In this document: positions 54,650 to 64,000 of the stretch, one piece after another
How positions within the stretch are numbered: position 1 is the stretch's first letter
Layout: each line of letters begins with the position of its first letter
NCBI GenBank assembly: GCA_036898135.1
Contig: CM072517.1
Span: 68,005,604-68,069,603, forward strand
Reading direction: 5' to 3'
DNA length: 64,000 nucleotides
Source: Oncomelania hupensis
Taxonomy: Eukaryota > Mollusca > Gastropoda > Littorinimorpha > Pomatiopsidae
Made by a program: the position numbers and the translations under genes
Notes under the pieces: generated by a model
The model's database searches: none
What the model was told of the DNA's origin: nothing
The model's input: the letters and a program-made list of their open reading frames with translations, nothing else

Positions 54650-57600
54650 CTACTCAGTTCTGCTCAAGAAATCAGCTGGTACATTTTCCTTCCCTGGAAT
54701 ACTCTCCACTATCAGATCGAAGGGTTGGAGTTGAAGTGCCCACCTCATGAGTCTACAATTCGTAGTCTTTGCTTGTTGCAGGTATTGCAAAGGACGGTGG
54801 TCGGTCTGCACAATGACTGTCCGATCATACAGGTACTGCTTGAACTTTTGTACCCCCCACACCAATGCTAAACATTCCTTCTCTATGGTGGAATAGTTCC
54901 TCTCTGCTTGGTTTAGCTTCTTGCTGGCACATGTAATTGGCTGTAAACCCAAACCTTGGTCTTGGCACAAAATCGCCCCTATTCCAATCTCTGATGCGTC
55001 AGTCTGTAGCACTAATGGTTTCTCCATGTCTGGCATACAACATACAGGTTTGGAGCATATGCGGTTTTTGAGCGTCTGGAATGCCACTTCACAAGCATCG
55101 GACCACTGTACGGAACCTGATTTGCCTCCCTTGGTTAAGTCGGTCAGCGGCACCGCTATCGCAGCAAAATTCGGCACAAACTTTCGATAGTACCCTGCTA
55201 ATCCAAGGAATGACCTAACCTGTTTCTTGGTAGTGGGACGTGGTGCATTCTGGATCTTGTCCATCTTCCCTTGTTCTGGTTGCACTTTGCCCTCTCCCAC
55301 TATGTGTCCCAAATACTCAAGCTTGCGCCTGAAACGCTTCCTACCATCAAATCGAAATCTGACTGCTTCGCCTTTCTTCTTTACTGCCACAATCGGAGAA
55401 CTGACTGGTGAAACTGCCCGCTCGATCGCTCCTATGATCAACATAGTCCCAATCTCTGTCCTGATGGTTTCTACCTTCGAATGAAGCAAAGGTTTTATAG
55501 GCCCTACAATATCGACTGCAACCCTCTGAAATGGTTCGTCGACTAGAGGTAGTTTCTGCAGCGGAACTTTTGCTACCCTACCCCTAGGAACTGCTTCCTG
55601 GCATTCGGGACATGATTCGCAGAATCGCCTGACGTCCCCGCACATTCCTGGCCAATAGGACACCCCCCATATCCTCTCACGTGTCCTCTTTCCACCTAAG
55701 TGTCCGGCCATCGGAGGGTCGTGCGCCAGGCGCATCACCTCCCCTCTTAGCTTGCTAGGCACGACTAGCTGCGTTAGCTCCTCTTCTCCCTGATGGTGTA
55801 CTCTGTACAAAATGCCCTTCTTTTTGGAGAAGCTAACCATCGCTTTGCCTGACTTGAGTTTCGTCCCTTGCTTCTCGCACTCTCTAGCTCTAGCTAAAGT
55901 AGGATCTTCCTCCTGCAACTTGGCCAACTGATCGGGCGTCACGTCAAGTTGGAATGACTTTGGAATCGGCAGTGCTTTTTCCTGCTTCCCTTCTGCTTTG
56001 GCCTGTGCCCTGGTCTGAACGGCGGCTATCGCACACTCTAACCCGTCTACAGCCACTGGACTACGATAGCCTCCCTTGAAAGTAACCCAGTTGCCAAGAA
56101 TGACATCAGGTACAACTTGCTCGATGACGATCAATTCTACTGTACCCTTCACAAAAGCTGAGTCTACTTCTACGTACGCTGTAGGATACTTCCCCGACTT
56201 GACCTGGTCGGCGAACATGACCTCGATCTCTCTACCTGTCATATCCTCAGGACGCACCCACTTGGCTGCTACTGCCCCCACCTTGGCACCAGTATCTCTC
56301 AAAATCTTCACAGGCTGACCCCTGACTGTTCCCATGCTCCACGGGTTGTACGGCTGAATGGTACTAAAGTTAGTCTTAGTCATTTCCGAGTGAATCGGTC
56401 CTGAATCCGGACTGACAGTGATACGTAGCAACTGTTTCGGACTACGGCACTCCTTCGCTACGTGACCTAGCTTCCCGCACTTGAAACACTTCACAGGATG
56501 TTTCTCCCCACTAGGTTCCCTCCTCTTATCCTCTTCACCCTTGTTGCCACTAGGACCACTCCTCGCTGCCCCTACAGGCTGACTGACAGCACGATTAACC
56601 CCCTTGTATGGCACGCTACCGAACACTGGTCTGTTACTCACTGTCAGTTTCGCATCTACATGTAACTGGGCAATCTCAGCTGCTTGCTCGCCGTTCTCAG
56701 GCTGCCTCTCCCTCACAAACAGCTCTAACTCGGGGTTCATTACTGACAACAACTGTTCAGTTAGAAAGACATCAAGCACTACGCCCGCATCATCTATATC
56801 TTTCTTAGCCAAAGAAAACCATCTCTTCACTAAGACTTGTACTCTACTCAAGTACTGCGGAAAAGTCTCTGTCCCTTCTTTCCTACTCCCCCTGAACTGT
56901 TTGCGGTAGTAGTCAGCATCTCTCCTAAATCGTTTCAGAAGAGCCCCCCTGACCACTTCGAAATCGACTATCTGCTCTGGAGTTAACTTCAGATAAGTCT
57001 CTCTTGCTTCCCCTGACAACAACGGTGACAACCTAGCCGACCACGTCTCTTCCTTCCATTTCTGCGTTCTAGCTATTTGCTCAAAGTGCTGTAGATAGCT
57101 TTCAATATCCTCTTTACCATCAAATGGTTGGACCTTGATCTTGTAGCTATCAGGCTGAACTCTATCCCTCCTCCGTTGGGCTTCTAGCTCTTTCTCTTGC
57201 TCCAACTGCGCTCTAAGCCTTTCTCTATCGTCTTCTCGGGCCTGCTCTCTAGCTGCACGCTCTTCTTGCAGACGCAACTCGACATTTCCCCGTTCAGATT
57301 CGATCTTCTTTTCTAAGAGCTTCAGTTCCCTAGCTTTATCTTTGCGCTCTTGCTCTAGCCTTCTTTCCATCAGGGCTAACTCTTCTGCTCTTTCCTTACG
57401 TTCTTCCGCTCTTCTTTTCTCTGCTAGGGCGAGCTCTTCTGCTCTTTTCTTCTCTTCCCTTTCTATCTTCCTCTCAAGCCTAGCTGTTTCTTTAGCTCTG
57501 TCCCTCCGCTCTAATTCCATCTCTCTCGCCAACCTGGCGGACTCCTCCGCTAATCTAGCAGCTTCTTGCTCCCTCTTCGCCCCGTCTACTACAAAACTGG

Positions 57601-57868
57601 CTAGACCTGCTCCCTTCAGTCCCATGCTAGCGCCCAGCTCTTTGTATCTAAGATATACTTCCATGCCAACGCTACTTTTTCCTGCACCGGCCTTAACTGC
57701 AGTAGGAGTAAGATCAGCTGCCATGCGAGTACTATGAGCGAAAGGCGTACTCACTGTGGTTTCCTCGTCCATCGGTGCCTGACGCGAAGCGGCTGCGTCG
57801 GCCTCGGTGTACTGGTCCATCGCTCGCGCTTGCTCAGCTGCTCTACGAGTCGCAGCCCTTGTCAGCAT
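54650..57868 (-). CDS. Element H internally deleted gag-protease-(integrase/RT remnants)-RNase H frame
   Basis: One open frame of 1,072 codons from ATG 57,866-57,868 (MLTRAATRRAAEQARAMDQY). It has a long E/R/K-rich coiled coil, gag domain, knuckle CFKCGKLGHVAKEC, protease VKILRDTGAKVGAV and integrase HHCC (MAGHLGGKRTRERI, CESCPEC). The integrase core stops right after the first catalytic Asp (VAVDIVGPIKP). It joins to about 54 residues of RT fingers (GAIERAVSPVSSPIVAVKKK) and then to RKLEYLGHIVGEGKVQPEQG and intact RNase H. RT blocks with the catalytic aspartates and the other two integrase acidic residues are missing, yet the frame is never broken. The RT remnant is much more diverged from G than its flanks. 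It could encode Gag, protease and RNase H but not complete its own replication. Confidence 0.9.
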   Translation of the reverse strand: MLTRAATRRAAEQARAMDQYTEADAAASRQAPMDEETTVSTPFAHSTRMAADLTPTAVKAGAGKSSVGMEVYLRYKELGASMGLKGAGLASFVVDGAKREQEAARLAEESARLAREMELERRDRAKETARLERKIEREEKKRAEELALAEKRRAEERKERAEELALMERRLEQERKDKARELKLLEKKIESERGNVELRLQEERAAREQAREDDRERLRAQLEQEKELEAQRRRDRVQPDSYKIKVQPFDGKEDIESYLQHFEQIARTQKWKEETWSARLSPLLSGEARETYLKLTPEQIVDFEVVRGALLKRFRRDADYYRKQFRGSRKEGTETFPQYLSRVQVLVKRWFSLAKKDIDDAGVVLDVFLTEQLLSVMNPELELFVRERQPENGEQAAEIAQLHVDAKLTVSNRPVFGSVPYKGVNRAVSQPVGAARSGPSGNKGEEDKRREPSGEKHPVKCFKCGKLGHVAKECRSPKQLLRITVSPDSGPIHSEMTKTNFSTIQPYNPWSMGTVRGQPVKILRDTGAKVGAVAAKWVRPEDMTGREIEVMFADQVKSGKYPTAYVEVDSAFVKGTVELIVIEQVVPDVILGNWVTFKGGYRSPVAVDGLECAIAAVQTRAQAKAEGKQEKALPIPKSFQLDVTPDQLAKLQEEDPTLARARECEKQGTKLKSGKAMVSFSKKKGILYRVHHQGEEELTQLVVPSKLRGEVMRLAHDPPMAGHLGGKRTRERIWGVSYWPGMCGDVRRFCESCPECQEAVPRGRVAKVPLQKLPLVDEPFQRVAVDIVGPIKPLLHSKVETIRTEIGTMLIIGAIERAVSPVSSPIVAVKKKGEAVRFRFDGRKRFRRKLEYLGHIVGEGKVQPEQGKMDKIQNAPRPTTKKQVRSFLGLAGYYRKFVPNFAAIAVPLTDLTKGGKSGSVQWSDACEVAFQTLKNRICSKPVCCMPDMEKPLVLQTDASEIGIGAILCQDQGLGLQPITCASKKLNQAERNYSTIEKECLALVWGVQKFKQYLYDRTVIVQTDHRPLQYLQQAKTTNCRLMRWALQLQPFDLIVESIPGKENVPADFLSRTE

Positions 57869-58231
57869 ACAGTCGCGGACTAAGAATGAAAATGGGAAAA
57901 AATGGGTGAATAACAAATGAAACAAATAACGATTAACACATATACAAACAGTCGAACAAATGACAAGTAAACAGTAACAGGAGCCGGAGAAGTCCCTTAT
58001 CGTCTAGGCCTTGACGACAAAGTTGCCCACCTCAACTTCCCGTTTGTGCACACACGCTCGGGGTGTGAACCCTTTTGCGCAGCGCAACCTCACTCCCGAC
58101 CAACCACCCACTGGCCACTCATCCGACACACAAGACGACAAAGAAACAAACACTGACTTCTGGTATCTAAACAAATAACAAATAACAAATAAATCTACCC
58201 TAACTACTTCCCCCTATCCCTTCCTAGATCT

Positions 58232-58249
58232 ATCCCACCGCTGCCACCA
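58232..58249 (-). promoter_or_regulatory. Primer-binding site of element H (tRNA-Leu type)
   Basis: The + strand ATCCCACCGCTGCCACCA equals the 3' 18 bases, with CCA, of animal tRNA-Leu of the AAG/TAG type. It lies two bases inside the 5' LTR, as expected for minus-strand priming. Confidence 0.85.
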
Positions 58250-58251
58250 AA

Positions 58252-60262
58252 TGTCACGTTCCAACTGCCTCAACAGAGGTTCGACATGTGTGCTCTTTCA
58301 CACGAGAAAAAAAACCCAACACCTAAATAAACTCTAAAAGACAAAACCAGAAGTAACAAGACAATTTCTTTATTTCACTCACACATTCGCACTAAAAATT
58401 AACTCCCTTTATCCCACTTCCCAACCTACCAACCCTCAATCCCACTAATATAACCCCAAACTAATACATAAACAATTCGCTCAAAATAATAATGATAATT
58501 AAATCAAAGTGAAAAATGTCTAACTACACAATGTACACAAGATTTATAATAATTATGGCTGAAAACAGCTTACTGCCAACAGGGTAAATAATTGAAGCAA
58601 ATGCTTTAAATCTTTATAAATATTCAAACCTTGTTACATTTAAATTCCAAACAGATACAACAAGTCTTTTACATTATATAAAATGAACAAGAAAATTTAT
58701 CCTTTATGCAAAATAGAATTTGTAAGAAAATAATCTAAATTATTAATTAATTAATATCTGGCGAATTAATTCCCCCAGACAAAACTATACAATCACAGGG
58801 CTATTTAATCAGGTAGGTAATATCACTCAAGCAATGATTATTATTCAATTTAAATTAAATATATTTCAATCTACTGAAATTTCCAAGTTAGCACATGTAA
58901 ATAAGTATTTCTTCCATAAATGGTTCCTTAACAGACATAGTTATTTGTCATGTGAATGCAGGGTGCGTGTGTGTGTTGTGTGAACAGCTATAAACAGCTT
59001 AATATCGAAAATGCAACTTTTTCCTTGACACAAGAACCTTAACCTAGGGTTGACCAAGGAAACGGCGTTGGTTCAGCACACTCCACACACAAGCGGCCCA
59101 GCTGGAAGGTGGAACCCTCAACTCTGAGTCTGGTTTTGGTTATTGGTTTTGGTACATCTACAACAATACATACAAAATACACAACCATTAATAATTATAT
59201 TACAATATACTGCACAAGCATTCCGCCGTCGGAATGGTTGTCTCCCTTTCAACATCCTTACTCATCCTCCCTGTCATTACTTCTGTCATCGCACATATAC
59301 ATTCACAATCACCTCCTTTCTGTCATCTCTTCGCTACATAACAGCGAATTCTCTTATATTAATTTATAATCCGGTTTAGAAAATTCTCTCTCTCTCTTTC
59401 AGTATTTATGCAGCAAACAATATGAAACATAAAATAGAATTTAAGAAAACGTAATTAACTATCCATTCACACTGCATGCATAACCCAAACCCCCGAACGT
59501 TATGGCCAACTGAGAAATTGAGGTAAGCAACTTACGCTACCAGTGGATCCTCCGGCCTGTTGACAAAGACACACAAAATGACTGGACAGACACACAGGCA
59601 CAGATGGTTAGGCAAGGTGATACACAGGCAGAAGAAGTCCTAGACGGAGTCACAGGTCACCCGACGTTATACGTAGATAACTCAGATTTCACTGAGAATA
59701 CACAGCTGGTATTCTAAACAGCTTAGAACAGTTCCAGTTAATCAAACACTTCCAAAGTGTTCCCAAAACAGTCCTCCTCTTCCGATAACTAGTCTATCTT
59801 TTTCGTTGACAGTCTGATCAGTACGACCCACAGACGACGTCACTATCTGGCACCTTGACACAACACAGATTCTGGCTACAAAAGCGATATGTAAATGCTT
59901 TCTGCTCCTATCAAAATATACAGTGCATGGGGTTTTATACAATTAGCTTAGAATCTTCTAGAACATAGTCGTTTTAATTACAATTCGGTTCCTGCACTGC
60001 TCGCGATTAGAGCACGCATTTCACACATAGAATATCGCATGGCAGCACTCAATCTTCCCAATAACAAAATAGCCAACTATGCTGTTTTCTAACATAGTGC
60101 GTTCTGCACGGGCGCAATACATTCGCTACTTCTATTAATTATAAACTTAATTAATTTATTCTGATGCTCTCCCCTTGACTACTGTAACTTTTAACCTCTA
60201 TGTACAGGCTGATGATTAAACTATATACATAGGCGCACGACTGCAAACTGCGTAGCGTGACA
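58252..60262 (-). repeat. 5' LTR of element H (LTR3)
   Basis: Begins TGTCACGTTCC (one base unlike LTR2) and ends CGTGACA followed by the TSD TTGTA. It contains TATAAAA and AATAAA signals at positions equivalent to those in LTR4. Confidence 0.9.
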
Positions 60263-60267
60263 TTGTA

Positions 60268-60894
60268 GCTATCAGACTGAATTCTATCCTTCCTCCGTTG
60301 GGCTTCTAGTTCTTTCTCTTGCTCCAACTGCAGCCTAAGCCTTTCTCTGTCATCTTCTTGAGCCTGCTCTCTCGCTGCACGCTCTTCTTGCAGACGCAAC
60401 TCGACATTTTCCCGTTCGGCTTGTATCTTCTTCTCTAAGAGCTTGAGTTCTCTAGCTTTGTCCTTCCGCTCCTGTTCTAGCCTTCTTTCTACTATGGATA
60501 AATCTTCTGCCCTCCTATTCTCCGCTCGGGCCAACTCTTCTACTCTTTCCTTACGTTCCCGTTCTACCTCCCTCGCTAATCTGGCGGCCTCTTGCTCCCT
60601 AGCCACCCCGTCTATCACAAAACTGGCTAGAACAGCGTCTTTCAGCCCCATGCTAGTGCCCAGCTCTCTGTATTTAACATATACATCCATACTGTCACTA
60701 CCTTTCCCTGCAACGGTCTTAACTGAGGTAGGAGTAAGATTGGCTGCCATACGAGATCTATGAGCGGAAGGCGTACTCACTGTGGGTTTCCCGTCAGACG
60801 GTCCTGGACGCGAAGCGGCTGCGTCAGCACCGGTGTACTGGTCCATCGCTCGCGCTTGCTCAGCTGCTCTCCGAGTCGCAGCCCTCGTCAGCAT
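60268..60894 (-). CDS. Element G gag, N-terminal part (cut by element H)
   Basis: It starts ATG at 60,892-60,894 (MLTRAATRRAAEQARAMDQY) and encodes about 209 codons: a short N-region, then an unusually long charged coiled coil (RLAREVERERKERVEELARA, LEQERKDKARELKLLEKKIQ). It reaches SDSY at the H insertion site. The frame continues in phase in the 52,588-48,632 segment. An upstream in-frame ATG exists (60,979), but the matching H frame and a candidate splice acceptor between them favour MLTR as start. Confidence 0.88.
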
Positions 60895-60905
60895 ACAGTC
60901 GCGGA

Positions 60906-61056
60906 CTAAGAATGAAAATGGGAAGAAAATGGGTGAATAACAATGAAACAAATAACGATTAACACATATACAAACAGTCAAACAAATGACAAGTAAACAG
61001 TAACAGGAGCCGGAGAAGTCCCTTATCGTCTAGGCCTCGACGACAAAGTTGCTTAC
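60906..61056 (-). promoter_or_regulatory. Candidate 151-nt intron in the leader of element G
   Basis: On the - strand the leader reads GGTTGAG|GTAAGCAAC (good donor) and later CCATTTTCATTCTTAG|TCC (acceptor with pyrimidine tract) just 11 bases before the gag ATG. Removing it would bring the gag start nearer the cap and remove the upstream in-frame ATG. In H the donor is changed to GAG|GTGGGC. No transcript evidence is available. Confidence 0.35.
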
Positions 61057-61257
61057 CTCAACCCCCCATTTGTGCACACACGCCCGGGGTGTGAACCCTT
61101 TTGCGCAGCGCAACCTCACTCCCGACCAACCACCCACTGGCCACTCATCCGACACACAAGACGACAAAGAAACAAACACTGACTTCTGGTATCTAAACAA
61201 ATAACAAATAACAAATAAATCTACCCTAACTACTTCCCCCTATCCCTTCCTAGATCT

Positions 61258-61275
61258 ATCCCACCGCTGCCACCA
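61258..61275 (-). promoter_or_regulatory. Primer-binding site of element G (tRNA-Leu type)
   Basis: ATCCCACCGCTGCCACCA on the + strand, two bases inside the 5' LTR, is identical to the site in H and to the 3' end of animal tRNA-Leu (AAG/TAG). Confidence 0.85.
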
Positions 61276-61277
61276 AA

Positions 61278-63319
61278 TGTCACGTCCCAACTGCCTCAAC
61301 AGAGGTTCGACATGTGTGCTCTTTCACACGAGAAAAAAAACCCAACACCTAAATAAACTCTAAAAGTCAAAACCAGAAGTAACAAGACAATTTCTTTATT
61401 TCACTCACTCATTCGCACTAAAAATTAACTCCCTTTTTCCCACTTCCCAACCAACCAACCACCCTCAATCCCACTAATATAACCCCAAACTAATACATAA
61501 ACAATTCGCTCAAAATAATAATGATAATTAAATCAAAATGAAAAATGTCTAACTACAAAATGTACACAAGATTTATAATAATTATGGCTGAAAACAGCTT
61601 ACTGCCAACAAGGTAAATAATTGAAGCAAATGCTTTAAGTCTTTATAAATATTCAAACCTTGTTACATTTAAATTCCAAACAGATACAACAAGTCTTTTA
61701 TATTATATAAAATGAATAAGAAAATTTATCCTTTATGCAAAATAGAATTTGTAAGAAAATAATCTAAATTATTAATTAATTAATATCCGGCGAATTAATT
61801 CCCCCAGACAAAACTATACAATCACAGGGCTACTTAATCAGGTAGGTAATATCACTCAAGCAATGATTATTATTCAATTTAAATTAAATATATTTCAATC
61901 TACTGAAATTTCCAAGTTAGCACATGTAAATAAGTATTTCTTTCATAAATGGTTCCTTAACAGACATAGTTATTTGTCATGTGAATGCAGGGTGCGTGTG
62001 TGTGTTGTGTGAACAGCTATAAACAGCTTAATATCGAAAATGCAACTTTTTCCTTGACACAAGAACCTTAACCTAGGGTTGACCAAGGAAACGGCGTTGG
62101 TTCAGCACACTCTACACACAAGCGGCCCAGCTGGAAGGTGGAACCCTCAACTCTGAGTCTGGTTTTGGTTATTGGTTTTGGTACATCTACAACAATACAT
62201 ACAAAATACGCAACCATTAATAATTATATTACAATATATTGCACAAGCATCCCGCTGTCGGAATGGTTGTCTCCCTTTCAACGTTCTTACTCATACTCCC
62301 TGTCATAACTTCTGTCATCGCACATGTACATTCACAATCACCTCCTTTCTGTCATCTCTTCACTACATAACAGCGAATTCTTTTATATCAATTTATAATT
62401 ATTTAAGTTATAATACATTTTAGAAAATTCTCTCTCTCTCTCTCTCTCTAGGTATTTATGCAGCAAATAATATGAAACATAAAATAGAATTTAAGAAAAC
62501 GTAATTAACTATCCATTCACACTGCATGCATAACCCAAACCCCCGAACGTAATGGCCAACTGAGAAATTGAGGTAAGCAACTTACGCTACCAGTGGATCC
62601 TCCGGCCTGTTGACAAAGACACACAAAATGACTGGACAGACACACAGGCACAGATGGTTAGGCAAGGTGATACACAGGCAGAAGAAGTCCTAGACGGAGT
62701 CACAGGTCACCCGACGTTATACGTAGATAACTCAGATTTCACTGAGAATACACAGCTGGTATTCTAAACAGCTTAGAACAGTTCCAGTTAAACAAACACT
62801 TCCAAAGTGTTCCCAAAACAGTCCTCCTCTTCCGATAACTAGTCTATCTTTTTCGTTGACAGTCTGATCAGTACGACCCACAGACGACGTCACTATCTGG
62901 CACCTTGACACAACACTGATCTGTTGATTCTGGCTACATAAGCGATATGTAAATGCTTTCTGCTCCTATCAAAATATACAGTGCATGGGGTTTTATACGA
63001 TTAGCTTAGAATCTTCTAGAACATAGTCGTTTTAATTATAATTCGGTTCCTGCACTGTTCGCGATTAGAGCACGCATTTCACACATAGAATATCGCATGG
63101 CAGCACTCAATCTTCCCAATAACAAAATAGCCAACTATGCTGTTTTCTAACATAGTGCGTTCTGCACGGGTGCAATCATTCGCTACTTCTATTAATTATA
63201 AACTTAATTAATTTATTCTGATGCTCTCCCCTTGACTACCGTAACTTCTAACCTCTATGTACAGGCTGATGATTAAACTATATACATAGGCGCACGACTG
63301 CAAACTGCGTAGCGTGACA
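61278..63319 (-). repeat. 5' LTR of element G (LTR4)
   Basis: Termini TGTCACG...CGTGACA, followed by TSD GACGC. Differs from LTR1 only at TGTG/TATG near 61,317, TGC/TGT near 61,738 and a CT-repeat expansion near 62,430. Confidence 0.92.
62991..62997 (-). promoter_or_regulatory. TATA box in the 5' LTR of element G
   Basis: The - strand reads CGTATAAAACCCCATGCAC. A matching AATAAA lies at 61,395-61,400 (- strand), so U3 would be about 350 bp, R about 1.6 kb and U5 about 100 bp. The transcription start was not observed. Confidence 0.45.
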
Positions 63320-63324
63320 GACGC

Positions 63325-64000
63325 AATCGGTCTATGACGTAATGATACACCAACGTCAAAACATAGAGTCTTTAGAATTTAATCCAAAGGCACCCAAAAA
63401 TATTGTAATTTGAACATCACGAAAAAATAAAACAAACGATGTACCGTTGCTGTTAGGAAAGCTGACAGAAGAGACGCGTTATTTTCGCGACAGTCACAGA
63501 CAGTTAGATGTTATTGTTGTGTGCCTATGAAAAGGGCATAACTTGTATACACCGCATAGAGGGCGCCAGATACGTACTGGGCGGAAGCAGCTATGTTAAA
63601 AAAAACTCACTCGGATTTTGATTGCCGTGCCGAACAGACTTAGGTACGCAGTGTGTGGATTATAAACCTGAGTCCGGTCTGAAGGAGTAGAAGGAATGTC
63701 TACCAAGAGGCTATGACCGAACCACACAGGATTTAAACAGTGGGATTAGCTGCAGTGAGCAGGTAAGCTAATGAATAAACGTTAAACTTTTGTGAAGAGG
63801 TGGAAAGAAGTTGGCTCTCTCTGAACAACACATGAATGATTATGATTTTCTAAGTTCTTATTTTGAAGTGAAATAACTATGCTGTTATTTATTAAGAATG
63901 TATGACGGTAGTGCAAGTAGGAGGTGAAGAGAAGAAGAATGTTTATGTAAACTAATCATGTATGTCAGTGAGCGAACAACGTTCACTTTATTAAGTAAAT
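63325..64000. other. Flanking sequence right of element G; no gene called
   Basis: Mixed-composition, apparently non-repetitive DNA. GTGAGCAGGTAAGCTAATG near 63,755-63,770 contains a donor-like AG|GTAAGC, and TATAAACC occurs at 63,659. A first exon of a host gene is possible but unsupported. Confidence 0.3.

Larger units (their letters stand above)
52589..60262 (-). mobile_element. Ty3/Gypsy retrotransposon H, inserted in gag of G
   Basis: LTR2 (52,589-54,599) and LTR3 (58,252-60,262), each 2,011 bp, bound a shorter relative of G. The 5-bp TSD TTGTA flanks it (52,584-52,588 and 60,263-60,267) and restores G's gag codons when H is ignored. The internal region keeps primer-binding site, gag, protease, integrase zinc domain and RNase H but lacks most of integrase and RT. 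By eye LTR2 and LTR3 differ at eight positions and have no length difference. Confidence 0.93.
46550..63319 (-). mobile_element. Ty3/Gypsy retrotransposon G (Gmr1-type order), split by element H
   Basis: Two ~2.04-kb LTRs (46,550-48,581 and 61,278-63,319) bound the element, with TSD GACGC on both outer sides (46,545-46,549 and 63,320-63,324). On the - strand the order is 5' LTR, primer-binding site, leader, gag, protease, integrase, RT, RNase H, purine-rich tract, 3' LTR. Without the 7,674-bp element H it would be about 9.1 kb. By eye the LTRs differ at two positions plus a 10-bp difference in a CT repeat, so the insertion is very recent. Confidence 0.93.

Noticed and set aside
63640..63780. 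Promoter and first exon of a host gene
   Set aside because: A TATAAACC and a donor-like AGGTAAGC exist, but there is no coding sequence or acceptor to support it within the window.

Overview
This window is nuclear DNA of an invertebrate animal, most likely a mollusc. It has spliced exons with GT-AG borders, tRNA- and 5S-derived SINEs, RTE and L1/Tx1-type LINEs, Gmr1-order Ty3/Gypsy elements, very abundant AAT/AG/GT/TA microsatellites, and the 'aaggtcaaggtcaca' type of interspersed repeat that I associate with mollusc genomes. The species is not determinable from sequence alone. Only a small part is host coding sequence; the rest is layered transposable elements.

Layout. (1) 1-5,200: non-LTR fragment, old interspersed repeats, a tRNA/5S-like SINE with a perfect 12-bp target-site duplication (TSD), and two copies of a repeat called 'family P' here. 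(2) 5,774-15,298: remains of a head-to-tail pair of MAM-domain genes on the + strand. The end of one lies at 5,774-5,843 (plus a candidate last exon at 6,433). The start of the next has a signal-peptide exon at 10,107 and two MAM exons at 14,357 and 15,045, all phase-compatible. Introns hold SINEs, an RNase H-bearing LINE and trinucleotide arrays. (3) 15,522-25,290: nested non-LTR elements on the - strand. A Tx1-like ORF2 relic was split by a terminal-inverted-repeat (TIR) DNA element, which was itself split by a full-length RTE element (20,777-24,118, 10-bp TSD); two further RTE fragments lie nearby. (4) 26,441-34,790: a Tx1/L1-type element with ORF1 and ORF2 (both broken) plus a second endonuclease relic. 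(5) 35,150-35,797: a small relic that looks like a DNA-virus or Polinton-type capsid C-terminus beside a packaging-ATPase-like P-loop. (6) 36,197-44,893: a decayed Gypsy element with integrase before reverse transcriptase, carrying a family P insertion in gag. (7) 46,545-63,324: a very young Gypsy element 'G' with 2-kb LTRs, split by a second member of the same family, 'H'. Both insertions have exact 5-bp TSDs.

How parts relate. G carries a continuous gag-protease-integrase-RT-RNase H frame, interrupted only by H. H keeps gag, protease and RNase H but lacks most of integrase and the RT active site, so it is a non-autonomous but translatable partner that would need enzymes from G-like copies. 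Three tiny LINE-type insertions (47, 62 and 65 bp) with perfect TSDs show recent target-primed reverse transcription acting on 3' ends only.

Limits: all homology statements come from reading motifs by eye. Counts of differences are manual. Boundaries without a stated TSD are approximate.
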